Source of the DNA: Bacteroidetes bacterium 43-93
GTDB lineage: Bacteria; Bacteroidota; Bacteroidia; Chitinophagales; Chitinophagaceae
Direction: 5' to 3'
Length of the DNA stretch: 64,000 bases
NCBI GenBank assembly: GCA_001897855.1
Contig: MKUO01000011.1
Coordinates: 54,292 to 118,291 of the forward strand
Every line of letters begins with the position of its first letter. Positions within the stretch are counted from its first letter, which is position 1. The position numbers and the translations under genes are program-made. Shown in pieces: positions 1-8,332 of the stretch. The notes beneath the pieces are model-generated. The model saw only the letters and a program-made list of their open reading frames with translations, had not been told where the DNA came from and did no database searches.

Positions 1-251
1 ACTTCTACGCCAAAACCCGGGAAGCTGCCCTCAAGGCTCCTGATAACGTTGTCCCTGATGCTTTCACCCATTGGGCAAAACTGCGTTGTCAGGGTCATCG
101 CGCAAAAAATCTTTCCATTCACTTCATCAAAATCCACCTGGTATATTAAGCCCAGATCAACAACGTTTAATCCTATCTCCGGATCATACACATGCTCCAG
201 TGCGGAAAGCGCCAATGCGCATTGATCGTTATTGTTAGTTATCATTTCCAT
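1..251 (-). CDS. MIP18/DUF59-family metal-sulfur cluster assembly factor (C-terminus outside window)
   Basis: The leftward frame starts at the ATG at 251 (an in-frame ATG at 245 is also possible) and runs off the left edge, so only about 83 residues are seen. The stretch YDPEIGLNVVDLGLIYQV is the classic opening of the MIP18/DUF59 (PaaD/SufT-like) fold, and the later TTQFCPMG segment carries the conserved Cys. Family members help deliver or mature Fe-S clusters in the cytoplasm. It overlaps the 3' end of the preceding membrane-protein gene by 17 nt, so it is translationally coupled to the DUF2249/oxidase-like operon. Together with the RIC-type protein nearby this suggests Fe-S repair after NO or oxidative damage. 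The family call is firm; the exact role is inferred. Confidence 0.8.
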   Translation of the reverse strand, partial: MEMITNNNDQCALALSALEHVYDPEIGLNVVDLGLIYQVDFDEVNGKIFCAMTLTTQFCPMGESIRDNVIRSLEGSFPGFGVE

Positions 252-1533
252 TTTCAGCTTTGTGTTGCATAATTGATAGTACGTTTACAGCATACATTAC
301 AGATGTGATGATGAGCAACACAGCCCCACTCTGCAGCAATAATACGGTTGATGTTAAAATGCCTATCGAAAAAACCGCGAATCCCAGCAAATAGGCAACA
401 CTCATTATTCTGAAATTCTTATGATTGAATATATCCTTTGGGCTGGGCGTTTTGCCCGATACACTTCTTTGATGATACACTTTGTTCCATACAATGAAAG
501 GAAGGGTTTTGAAGGTCATTCCGAGAATAATTGCAGTTATCCATCCAAAGAAAATAGTAAACCCATATGTGGTAATGATTGTTGACTGCTTTTTAGTAAG
601 TCCCGACAGGATTATAATAAGTAACAGCAATAGCACAGGGAGCAGCATCATTAAGACGGATAGCAGAGATACCTTCACCTGGTTATCTATCTGTTTGCGG
701 ATCCTCTGTTTTGCTGACTTATAACAATAATAAATAAATCCGGTTACTGCTGATAAGAACAACACGGCAGGCACTATTATTAACACTTCTTTGGCCTGCA
801 ATAAAAACAATATCGTATAGCAGAGCAAGGCGCCGTTTATCAACCCATAGATCCACCACAACAATCGGGTATTGGTGTACTTAGATATCATAAACATAGG
901 TATCAGCCGGGAGCCCACGCCCGTTATCAGCAGGAAAAACCAGCCTATAATCCCTAAATGTGCGTGCAGTGGCAAATACCTGATCGAATCCTCAGGCAGC
1001 AGGATATGGATAAAGTTTAGCAAAAGTATAAACCCCAATGTAACTGTAAACAATAACCAGCCAGTTGCAGTCAACACAAATATTGCATGCACATTTTCGT
1101 TGTGGCTTTCTGAGATGCTTAGCGCAATATTGATCAGAAAACTAAGTACCGACAAAACGATGAGGCTGCCCCCCACTATAGCCGGGGCGCCCATGTTAAA
1201 AAAAAAGAAAGCATACACGAGCAAGGGAATACCTATTGCAGCCAAAATAAAGGAGGCATAGGCTAATCTTTCGCTATATAGCCGTCCTTCAATAATTACC
1301 GGAACAAGCTGATGGCTTGCACCTAGTATGATCATGGTACCCCATCCCAGTGCCATTGTATGGGTAGTAGCAAGCACCCGTGGCTGAAAGTAATGATGCA
1401 AAAGTGTGCCGGACGAAAAGAAAAGCATGATCGTTGCCACGACAAAAGATAATGCAGCGTACATATAAAATGGAAGAACAACTTTGTAGGACGTTGTTTT
1501 TACTGCGGCATTATTTGTATTCGGAGCAAACAT
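235..1533 (-). CDS. heme-copper-oxidase subunit I-like polytopic membrane protein
   Basis: A 432-residue protein with about 12 predicted hydrophobic helices. Helices carry histidine motifs such as HTMALGWGTM (about residues 58-67), GASHQLVP and LHAHLGIIGWF (about 188-199), which resemble the helices of oxidase subunit I and NnrS-like proteins. The canonical CuB motif (HPEVY) and the HH pair are absent, so it is unlikely to be a normal terminal oxidase catalytic subunit. It is second-last in an operon with two DUF2249 proteins and a MIP18-type factor. That context suggests a heme- or NO-related membrane function. The start follows the upstream stop by one base, implying coupling. Membrane location is clear from sequence; function is inferred. 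Confidence 0.65.
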   Translation of the reverse strand: MFAPNTNNAAVKTTSYKVVLPFYMYAALSFVVATIMLFFSSGTLLHHYFQPRVLATTHTMALGWGTMIILGASHQLVPVIIEGRLYSERLAYASFILAAIGIPLLVYAFFFFNMGAPAIVGGSLIVLSVLSFLINIALSISESHNENVHAIFVLTATGWLLFTVTLGFILLLNFIHILLPEDSIRYLPLHAHLGIIGWFFLLITGVGSRLIPMFMISKYTNTRLLWWIYGLINGALLCYTILFLLQAKEVLIIVPAVLFLSAVTGFIYYCYKSAKQRIRKQIDNQVKVSLLSVLMMLLPVLLLLLIIILSGLTKKQSTIITTYGFTIFFGWITAIILGMTFKTLPFIVWNKVYHQRSVSGKTPSPKDIFNHKNFRIMSVAYLLGFAVFSIGILTSTVLLLQSGAVLLIITSVMYAVNVLSIMQHKAENGNDN

Positions 1534-1534
1534 A

Positions 1535-2350
1535 TCATGCTTTGAAAATGATCAGATGCACTTCGCTATCGCTTATCTCCTTTATACGGTAATCGAATTT
1601 TCTCTCCTGCAACTCAGGCAGTAGAAAAACAGGTATTCGCTTATGAAACACGTATAAGGCTTTATCGGCAAGAAGATGCTCCAGTTCACTAAGTATAGTC
1701 AGCATAGGTTGCGGCATTTCCATATGCCTGACGTCAATCGTCACCAGGGCGTTTTCATATTTTCCAACAATACCGCCCCAGTCTCCTCCGGTGTTTGACT
1801 GCGGCTGTTTGAACACCGCTTCGGTTTCCTTATAGAAATAAGTATGCACCTCGTTATCGTCAATTGTTTCCACGTAATATTCATACCCTTCCTTCTTCAA
1901 TATTTGTATCAGCGGTGTTGGTTCAAAACTATTGATCAGTTTTAATACTTCTCCCTTTGCCAGCTTCTTAAGCCTTTCTACAATATTCTTAAAAGGATCT
2001 TTACCACCTTCAATTACAGGGCGTACATCCAGTTCTTCTACACGGATACAACCGATGCGCAACATAAAATCAGGCTTCGTGATATCTTCTTCCTTCTCTT
2101 CTGCAGAAGTCCTGTCAATTACAAATCCCAGTGGCTGAAGTTTACTGAAAAACACATCTATATCACAACCACCCGCTTTGCTTGCCATTTTTATGGTTGT
2201 TCGGGCAGCCATAATTCTTCGCAATACGGGGTTTCTAAGCTTTTCAAACCTGGGTGTAATACTAATGATGGCCTCCAGCGCCGCGGGATTGGATTTTATA
2301 ATGGTGGCCAGCTTTGTATTGGCATTAATAACGTTAGGTGATTTATTCAT
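1535..2350 (-). CDS. DUF1858 + DUF2249 domain protein
   Basis: A 271-residue soluble protein. Residues about 8-65 match the DUF1858 pattern (LATIIKSNPAALEAI, then a CDID motif), a small helical domain seen in redox and hybrid-cluster associated proteins. Residues about 95-160 and 200-271 look like DUF2249-type modules (LDVRPV; DVRHMEMPQPM), a small fold common in NO-response and Fe-S gene sets. The gene lies 37 nt after the DUF2249/ScdA_N gene and 1 nt before the oxidase-like gene, so it is mid-operon. No catalytic residues can be named. The role in NO or Fe-S stress is inferred from the company it keeps. Confidence 0.7.
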   Translation of the reverse strand: MNKSPNVINANTKLATIIKSNPAALEAIISITPRFEKLRNPVLRRIMAARTTIKMASKAGGCDIDVFFSKLQPLGFVIDRTSAEEKEEDITKPDFMLRIGCIRVEELDVRPVIEGGKDPFKNIVERLKKLAKGEVLKLINSFEPTPLIQILKKEGYEYYVETIDDNEVHTYFYKETEAVFKQPQSNTGGDWGGIVGKYENALVTIDVRHMEMPQPMLTILSELEHLLADKALYVFHKRIPVFLLPELQERKFDYRIKEISDSEVHLIIFKA

Positions 2351-2387
2351 TTGTTTGTTGCTATTAGTTTTCCTTAACCGGGTGTAT

Positions 2388-2810
2388 TTATGCCTTATCC
2401 AATTGCTGTAGTTCCTGTTCTATTTTGGTTACGTCCAGACCTTTCTCGGCACAAACCTCTTTTACGGTCTTTTTGCCCTCGCAACTAAAATCCAATCCAT
2501 ATTTTTTGAAAACTTCTGCCTTGCGCAGATCTTTTGCAGCTATTTCGCCAAGTGTTTCATCGCTGTCGCTCATTCGGCGTTTGCTTATTTTTACCTTCCA
2601 CCATTCCGGGCCTTGCTCCTGGTACTCCCAGATAAATATATTACCACGTTCTCCTATCAGCTGATAATACAGAGGCTTAGGATCATGATCGTTGTGTAGG
2701 ATCAAACTTTCACCTTCGTGCAGCTTGTCAAATTCGGCAAAAATGGTAGGATGTTTTTGCCTTGGCTCAAGCAATGTTACGTTCAAAATGTTCTCTGCTG
2801 TTGCGTTCAT
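2388..2810 (-). CDS. DUF2249 domain fused to a RIC/ScdA N-terminal-like domain
   Basis: A 140-residue protein. Residues about 10-75 resemble DUF2249 (ending WEYQEQGPEWWKVKI). Residues about 95-135 carry AEVFKKYGLDFSCEGKKTVKEVC, which is the N-terminal ScdA_N/DUF542 module of iron-sulfur repair (RIC) proteins, here with Ser in place of the first Cys of the usual Cys pair. It heads the leftward operon and has a good -7 box (TACTTTTG) about 30 nt upstream of the ATG. The fusion links DUF2249 to Fe-S repair, in agreement with the separate RIC gene at 4941-5642. Function is inferred; the domain calls are fairly solid. Confidence 0.7.
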   Translation of the reverse strand: MNATAENILNVTLLEPRQKHPTIFAEFDKLHEGESLILHNDHDPKPLYYQLIGERGNIFIWEYQEQGPEWWKVKISKRRMSDSDETLGEIAAKDLRKAEVFKKYGLDFSCEGKKTVKEVCAEKGLDVTKIEQELQQLDKA

Positions 2811-2838
2811 TTTTGATGTTTTTAGTTAACTGTATATG

Positions 2839-2882
2839 CAAAAGTACAAATAACCTCCAAATAAAGGTATTTAAATACTTTT
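2839..2882 (-). promoter_or_regulatory. Bacteroidota-type promoter with overlapping palindrome
   Basis: On the minus strand TACTTTTG (2839-2846) matches the TAnnTTTG -7 box. A perfect 12-bp palindrome GTATTTAAATAC (2867-2878), extended imperfectly to 2863-2882, lies where the -33 region should be. No clear TTTG -33 box is present, so a regulator binding the palindrome may control this operon. The -7 box is seen directly; the operator is inference. Confidence 0.4.
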
Positions 2883-2916
2883 TTTATTTGAAAGCTCTTT
2901 TTATACTAATAAAAAA

Positions 2917-2939
2917 CGAAGGGCATTGAATTCCCTTCG
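2917..2939 (-). terminator. Rho-independent terminator after ctaD
   Basis: The 7-bp stem CGAAGGG/CCCTTCG with a 9-nt loop is followed on the minus strand by six T residues. It lies 26 nt past the ctaD stop and separates ctaD from the DUF2249 operon. Confidence 0.8.
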
Positions 2940-2964
2940 TCAAATAATAGCCCCAATCTGTAAA

Positions 2965-4773
2965 CTAATGCGCCTCTTCGTCCTTTTGTAGTGGTACTGT
3001 TTGGTGTATAAAATCACCTCCCTTTCCATCGTCTTTGTAGTCATAAGGCCAGCGGTAGACCTCCGGTATCTCATCTTCCCAATTACCGTGCGGAGGTACT
3101 ACCGGCGTCGTCCATTCGAGTGTGGTAGCATTCCATGGATTTTGCGTAGTTACTTTCTTACCTCTGAAAATGCTGACAAAGAAATTAATGATGAACAGGA
3201 ATTGACTAATGAACACGAAGACAACAATAATACTTATAAATGTATTTAATCCCTGGAATGGCCGGAAGGTTTCCCAGGCACTATAATCGTAATAACGTCG
3301 GGGCATCCCTGCAATACCCTCGTAATGCATCGGCCAGAATATCAAATATGCACCGGCAAACGTTATGAAAAAATGAATGTAGCCTAGTGTATTATTCATA
3401 AACCGACCAAACATTTTTGGAAACCAATGGTATATTCCCGCAAACATTCCCATAAAGGCAGATACTCCCATAACTATATGGAAATGCGCAATGACAAAAT
3501 AGGTGTCATGAAGATGGATATCCAAAATAGAATTACCTACCCAAATGCCTGTGAGCCCCCCTGATATGAAAGTGGAAACAAATCCCAGCGCAAACATCAT
3601 AGGGACGGTAAATTTTATATTACCTCTCCATATCGTTGTAAGCCAATTGAAGACCTTTATTGCGGAGGGTACTGCTATTATCAAAGTCATAAGAGTAAAG
3701 ATGGAGCCAAGGAAAGGACTCATACCCGATACAAACATATGGTGCGCCCATACCAGAAACGATAAAAACATAATCGCCGCTAATGATATGATCATCGCGT
3801 AATATCCAAAAATGGGTTTCCGGCTATTTATCGCAAGCACTTCAGAAACTATGCCCATAGCAGGCAAAATAATTATGTACACTTCCGGATGTCCAAGAAA
3901 CCAAAACAAATGCTGATAAAGAATTGGCGAACCTCCGATATTAGATAACGCTTTGCCACCAATAAAAACCTCAGACAGATAAAAACTGGTACCAAAATTT
4001 CTGTCAAAGATCAAGAGAACGAATGAAGACAATAATACAGGAAATGACAGTATCCCGATAACAGCTGTAAAGAGGAACGCCCAAATTGTCAGAGGCATCC
4101 GACGCATATACATGCCCTTCGTCCGCATGTTTAGTATAGTGCTTACATAATTCAATCCGCCTAGTAATGTAGATACGACAAACAGAGCCAAACTGATAAG
4201 CCAAAGATCCATTCCTAGTCCCGATCCGAGCGAGGCCTCTTTTAATGCACTAAGTGGCGGATAGGCAGTCCAACCGCCGGACGCAGGACCTGTCTGTACG
4301 AATAAGGATGCGAACATAACAACGCTTGCTGCGAAAAAGAACCAGTACGAAAGCATGTTCATAAAAGGAGACGCCATATCCCGTGCGCCAATCTGCAGGG
4401 GTATAAGCAAATTGCTGAATGTTCCGCTTAATCCCGCAGTTAATACAAAAAAGATCAGAATTGTACCATGCATCGTAACAAGCGCGTAGTAGAATTCCGG
4501 ACTTAATTTTCCACCCTTGGCCCAGTCGCCCAAGAACTTTTCCATTATCGGGAAACTATCATTCGGGAAGCCCAGTTGCAATCGAAAAAAAACAGAAAAA
4601 AGCCCTCCAATTACCGCCCATATAATCCCTGTTATTAAAAACTGCTTTGAAATGATTTTATGATCCTGGCTAAAGATATACTTTGAAATAAAGTGCAGCT
4701 CTTTATGATTGTGTTCCTGTCCGGCTTCTGCGCTTTCTGTTTTAGTAACTTCAAGAATGTCAATATTACTCAT
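2965..4773 (-). CDS. ctaD: cytochrome c oxidase subunit I (aa3/caa3 type)
   Basis: A 602-residue heme-copper oxidase catalytic subunit with about 12 transmembrane helices. Ligands visible are His102 (heme a), the GHPEVY motif at 294-299 with CuB His295 and the Glu of A-type oxidases, the HH pair at 344-345, and HLHDTYFVIAHFH at 420-432 with the heme a and a3 histidines. Asp132 in GARDMA fits a D-channel entrance. It reduces oxygen to water and pumps protons in the inner membrane. No subunit II, III or assembly gene is adjacent, so this copy is an orphan flanked by RIC and DUF2249 genes. A near-identical 3' fragment lies inverted at 31199-31354. Identification is firm; the reason for its isolated position is unknown. 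Confidence 0.95.
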   Translation of the reverse strand: MSNIDILEVTKTESAEAGQEHNHKELHFISKYIFSQDHKIISKQFLITGIIWAVIGGLFSVFFRLQLGFPNDSFPIMEKFLGDWAKGGKLSPEFYYALVTMHGTILIFFVLTAGLSGTFSNLLIPLQIGARDMASPFMNMLSYWFFFAASVVMFASLFVQTGPASGGWTAYPPLSALKEASLGSGLGMDLWLISLALFVVSTLLGGLNYVSTILNMRTKGMYMRRMPLTIWAFLFTAVIGILSFPVLLSSFVLLIFDRNFGTSFYLSEVFIGGKALSNIGGSPILYQHLFWFLGHPEVYIIILPAMGIVSEVLAINSRKPIFGYYAMIISLAAIMFLSFLVWAHHMFVSGMSPFLGSIFTLMTLIIAVPSAIKVFNWLTTIWRGNIKFTVPMMFALGFVSTFISGGLTGIWVGNSILDIHLHDTYFVIAHFHIVMGVSAFMGMFAGIYHWFPKMFGRFMNNTLGYIHFFITFAGAYLIFWPMHYEGIAGMPRRYYDYSAWETFRPFQGLNTFISIIVVFVFISQFLFIINFFVSIFRGKKVTTQNPWNATTLEWTTPVVPPHGNWEDEIPEVYRWPYDYKDDGKGGDFIHQTVPLQKDEEAH

Positions 4774-4779
4774 TTTTAA

Positions 4780-4793
4780 TTCTTAATTAAGAA
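4780..4793. repeat. 14-bp perfect palindrome just upstream of ctaD
   Basis: TTCTTAATTAAGAA lies 7-20 nt upstream of the ctaD ATG, over the ribosome-binding region. It could be an operator or affect translation, or simply be AT-rich chance. Confidence 0.4.
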
Positions 4794-4854
4794 ATTGTGG
4801 AAGTGGTTAGCGTTTCTCAACGCGTATCAAAAAAACAATTGAGATATCGCGCAA

Positions 4855-4883
4855 CAAAATTAGCAGCAATCATATCGCTCAAT
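4855..4883 (-). promoter_or_regulatory. candidate ctaD promoter
   Basis: On the minus strand the -7 box TAATTTTG (4855-4862) fits TAnnTTTG and an ATTG (4880-4883) lies 17 nt upstream, slightly closer than the usual 19-20. A 7-bp inverted repeat (AATTGAG 4837-4843, CTCAATT 4878-4884) brackets the site and could be an operator. Confidence 0.4.
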
Positions 4884-4940
4884 TTTATCTAATTGGACAA
4901 GTATTTATTCATACCAGCCAATCCTTCTGATTGAATAGCT

Positions 4941-5642
4941 TTACCACAACATTGCTTCCAGCTCGATGCTGCGGGGGAAAAGTATATTGTTCTCAAGGTG
5001 AATACAGAATGTCACCTCTTCCTCAAATACTTCCAGTAATGCGCACGTAAGGTGATAAAGGTTATCATGTTCAGAGACAAGACTATCTTTACTTAACTTC
5101 CCTATCTTATTAAAGCATTCAATACAAAATCTGTGCTTCCAGGTTATTTTGCTGGTAATCTTCTCGCCATAGCACGCGAAGGCCTGATTTACAAGACCTA
5201 CTCGCTTTTCCTGATCACACATTGCAACAATGTATGGGAACAATCCTGATTCCTCATATTTCAAACAAGCCCGCAAAGAATCTGTTAAACATTCAAACAA
5301 TCTTCGTATCCTTCCGGAATTATAGGCACCGTTTATTTCGAAAACCTTTTCAACGTAACTGGCTAAAATAGGTATCCGGGTCAGTATAGAACTGTGATAT
5401 CTCTTCCTTATGTGCTGGACGAGTACATCAAGCGGCCACACAACGTAATCGCTGGCTAGAGTATCCTTTGAAAAACTACATTCAAAAATCAATGAAAGTT
5501 CTTTTTGCAGTCGCTCATCACATACTTCTTTAACCAATCTATTACCGTCGCATGAAAAATTAATATTGCATTTCCTGAAGATCACCGCTGTACGATAATC
5601 TGCGACAACGACATCGCTGATGGTACAATATCCAATATCCAT
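4941..5642 (-). CDS. ric: RIC/YtfE/ScdA-type iron-sulfur cluster repair di-iron protein (variant ligand set)
   Basis: A 233-residue cytoplasmic protein. Residues about 15-45 form the ScdA_N module (VIFRKCNINFSCDG, then VKEVC), and the rest is a hemerythrin-like helical bundle. Di-iron ligands visible are His83, Glu130, His192 (EHD) and His215 (HLENNILFP). The position that holds His129 in E. coli YtfE, in the HMxKEE motif, is Cys126 here (ACLKYEE), an unusual substitution. RIC proteins restore Fe-S clusters damaged by nitric oxide or oxidants. The gene follows a small membrane-protein gene by 29 nt and precedes ctaD. The family call is strong; activity with the altered ligand is uncertain. 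Confidence 0.85.
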   Translation of the reverse strand: MDIGYCTISDVVVADYRTAVIFRKCNINFSCDGNRLVKEVCDERLQKELSLIFECSFSKDTLASDYVVWPLDVLVQHIRKRYHSSILTRIPILASYVEKVFEINGAYNSGRIRRLFECLTDSLRACLKYEESGLFPYIVAMCDQEKRVGLVNQAFACYGEKITSKITWKHRFCIECFNKIGKLSKDSLVSEHDNLYHLTCALLEVFEEEVTFCIHLENNILFPRSIELEAMLW

Positions 5643-5671
5643 TACCGTGTTATCTTAAAACTTAAGAACAA

Positions 5672-5938
5672 TCATTTAGCTGAGGCGCGATGCCTGATTT
5701 GCCCGTTTTTCTTCTTCTTTATATCATGTTGCGTAACATCCTTTTCTATAGCAGATTTTGACCTGATATAAAAAAAGAATAGAAACAAACAGATAAGAAA
5801 CACTATTACCGGAAAAAATGAAGGAATATCGGAATCTTCAGATTGGGCATTTGCACATGCTGGCATTAGAGACAATATGCTGATACAAACAAATGTACGG
5901 GTCGATACAAATTTCAACTTCAAGATCTGCATACTCAA
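5672..5938 (-). CDS. small single-pass membrane protein, unknown function
   Basis: An 88-residue protein with an N-terminal signal-like helix (about residues 8-31, ending in ANA-Q, a likely signal-peptidase site), a short acidic stretch (SEDSD), a second strong hydrophobic helix (about 43-62) and a very basic lysine/arginine-rich cytoplasmic tail. It lies 29 nt upstream of the RIC gene on the same strand and is probably co-transcribed with it. I do not recognise the family. The topology suggests a small inner-membrane accessory protein. Confidence 0.55.
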   Translation of the reverse strand: MSMQILKLKFVSTRTFVCISILSLMPACANAQSEDSDIPSFFPVIVFLICLFLFFFYIRSKSAIEKDVTQHDIKKKKNGQIRHRASAK

Positions 5939-6027
5939 TTTTTTACAGTAAAATTAAATATGCGGTGAGGATACTGCTTTTGTAAAATAGCCAACTATTT
6001 AATCATTCCGGCCATGCATGAAATACA

Positions 6028-6813
6028 TCAGCTTTTTCGAAAGTCGGACGGACGGGATTGGGTAAACAAATAGAACGCATTGCTGAATGCTCCGACAGAA
6101 TCGTATCCAACCTGGAAAGCTATGTCGCCAATAGGTTTTTGTGTTTTTACAATCATCTCGATAGCCTTCACCATACGAAGCGTTTTAAGATATTGCAGGA
6201 AGGAGATATGCAAATGCGACTGAAACATTCGCGACATCGACCGCTCGCTAAGATTGAAATGCTTACTTAAATATTTTAGGCTTATCGGTTCTGCAATATT
6301 CTTTTCAAGAAATCTTATTATTTGCTGCATTCGTTCGTCATCAGTGATTGGTAAAACAATTGGCAACGCATTATTATTCAGCTGCGGGAGTAATTTTTTT
6401 AACGATACTAAAAAGTCAAAATTGTAGTTTTTACTGTTTACATGGATGCCATCCCACTTCTCCGTATAATTGATCATTTGAATCAATAGTTCATTCGCGG
6501 GATAGATACCAAGCTTATCATAAAAAGGATCATCCTTATCATCTGAAGAATAAAAATACAGGGACCTCAGTACAGTAGCAGAATGCCCGATCCTCAATAT
6601 ATGGGGCATACCTTTAGGAATCCAGAAATAATGCCGGGCAGGCACTACATAGGTTTTATAATTGACCGTTATGTACGCAATGCCACCCTCAACATAACTA
6701 AGCTGCCCTTTTTTGTGTGTATGCAAGGGTATCAGTTTTTCTGATTTTTCATGCATTACGAAGACAGATTGCAATTGTCTGTCAATATCGGGCAATGAAG
6801 CGATAAGTCCCAT
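6028..6813 (-). CDS. AraC-family transcriptional regulator with cupin sensor domain
   Basis: A 261-residue regulator. Residues about 15-100 form a cupin-like ligand-binding domain (PLHTHKKGQLSYVEGG; VPARHYFWIPKG). Residues about 165-261 hold the two helix-turn-helix motifs of the AraC family (ISLKYLSKHFNLSERSMSR and IGDIAFQVGYDSVGAFSNAF). It is transcribed divergently from the tolC-emrA-emrB-like efflux operon beginning at 6997, with about 180 bp between them, so it very probably controls that pump in response to a small ligand. The inducer cannot be deduced. Confidence 0.9.
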   Translation of the reverse strand: MGLIASLPDIDRQLQSVFVMHEKSEKLIPLHTHKKGQLSYVEGGIAYITVNYKTYVVPARHYFWIPKGMPHILRIGHSATVLRSLYFYSSDDKDDPFYDKLGIYPANELLIQMINYTEKWDGIHVNSKNYNFDFLVSLKKLLPQLNNNALPIVLPITDDERMQQIIRFLEKNIAEPISLKYLSKHFNLSERSMSRMFQSHLHISFLQYLKTLRMVKAIEMIVKTQKPIGDIAFQVGYDSVGAFSNAFYLFTQSRPSDFRKS

Positions 6814-6996
6814 ATAGTCTGGCGCTACGTATTAAAAAGATCGATGGCGCTTTTCGCGCTACATCCTAACTCAAAGATAATTATAACATAGTGGCCTTAG
6901 TACATTTGGCCGGATTGAATAAAAATATGGCTATTATAATAAACTAACGTACCTCGGCCTCCTGTACCTTCGCACTCCAAATTTTCTATATACAAT

Positions 6997-8328
6997 ATGC
7001 GCAAGATGAAGTTAGTTATACTCTTGCACCTTATCTCTAATTTTTCTTTTGCTAATACCGGCGTATCAGCTACCGCCCAGGCCGATACTTTGCGCATTTC
7101 CCTAAAAGAAGCCTGGCAGAAAGCGGAAGAGTATAACCGGCTATTTGAAATTAAAAGGAAAACGGTTGCTGTTCACCAGGAAGAAGTTAGAAATAGCCAG
7201 TTAGAACGTATTCCGGAAGTCGGCGTAATGGGAAGCGCGGAAAAAGCAACAAATATTCCCATCTATGATAATGGTCTGTTTTCTAAGCCAAGTCAGCATG
7301 AGATAATCCATACTTTATATCGTGTTGGAGCAGATCTATATTTAAATATCTACAACGGCAACAAGCTTAACCTGAAAATTGAGCAGGAAAAAACGCTGCA
7401 TCAGATCAGCGAGATCGAACGGGACCAAACCTTATCGGATATACATTACAAAACGGCTGCACTATATCTCGACCTGCAAAAATCCATCATATTCAAAAAT
7501 TTGATCGAAGAGGATATTGCAGATCAGGAAAAACAATTGAAAGAAATAAAGGCATTTCACAAAAACGGAACAACACTCAAGAGTGATGTGTTACGTGTAG
7601 AACTCGACCTGTCGAAACGTAAAATGGCGCTGGTAACAGTAAACAATGACATCTTAATTGCAACTCAAAAGCTGAATATAATGATTGGCGAGCCCGACGA
7701 AACGATTTTGCTGCCAATAGACATACTTGCCGAACAGGATAAAAACACATCCTATGAGCAATATCTTACAGAAGCCTTACAGCATTCATTTTCTTATCAC
7801 ATATCCGAAAAGCAAACGGATCTTACCAGGATACATCTGAAACAGATCAAAGCAAACGTTCGGCCAAAGCTCGGCATATACGGAGATTTTTATTATGCCA
7901 ATCCCCAGATATTTCTTTACCCATACAATCCCTTTTGGTATTCATTAGGAATAGCAGGAGTAAAAGCATCTTTCCCTTTATCTGAATTATACCTGAATGT
8001 GCACAAAAGAAGAGCTGCCCAACTGGAATTAGAAAAAGAAGAAGAACAACACAGAGACACCGGGGATAAAGTACGGCAGCAGGTAAAAGAGGCTTACCTC
8101 CGATATGGGGAGTCACTGGTAAGAATACAGGTTGCCGAGGTAAATGTTCAACAGGCGGAAGAGAACGCGCGCATCATAAAAAACACCTATTTCAACCAGA
8201 CATCGTTGATCACTGACCTGCTTGATGCCGACATACAGTTATTGCAAACCCATTTTGAACTGGAAGCTGCACGTATTATGGCAAACGATAAATATTATTT
8301 ACTACAAAACATTGTGGGTACTCTTTAG
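6997..8328 (+). CDS. TolC-family outer-membrane efflux protein
   Basis: A 443-residue protein with an N-terminal signal peptide (about 1-27) and the two repeated long helical regions of the outer membrane efflux protein family. The C-terminal repeat contains NARIIKNTYFNQTSLITDLLDADIQLL cut-down features (asparagine and leucine-rich helix ends) typical of TolC. It forms the outer-membrane channel of a type I or MFS-coupled efflux system. It is first in a three-gene rightward operon followed after 4 nt by the membrane fusion protein. TACCTTCG at 6972-6979 is a possible weak -7 box. Family assignment is confident; substrate is unknown. Confidence 0.85.
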   Translation: MRKMKLVILLHLISNFSFANTGVSATAQADTLRISLKEAWQKAEEYNRLFEIKRKTVAVHQEEVRNSQLERIPEVGVMGSAEKATNIPIYDNGLFSKPSQHEIIHTLYRVGADLYLNIYNGNKLNLKIEQEKTLHQISEIERDQTLSDIHYKTAALYLDLQKSIIFKNLIEEDIADQEKQLKEIKAFHKNGTTLKSDVLRVELDLSKRKMALVTVNNDILIATQKLNIMIGEPDETILLPIDILAEQDKNTSYEQYLTEALQHSFSYHISEKQTDLTRIHLKQIKANVRPKLGIYGDFYYANPQIFLYPYNPFWYSLGIAGVKASFPLSELYLNVHKRRAAQLELEKEEEQHRDTGDKVRQQVKEAYLRYGESLVRIQVAEVNVQQAEENARIIKNTYFNQTSLITDLLDADIQLLQTHFELEAARIMANDKYYLLQNIVGTL

Positions 8329-8332
8329 ATAA

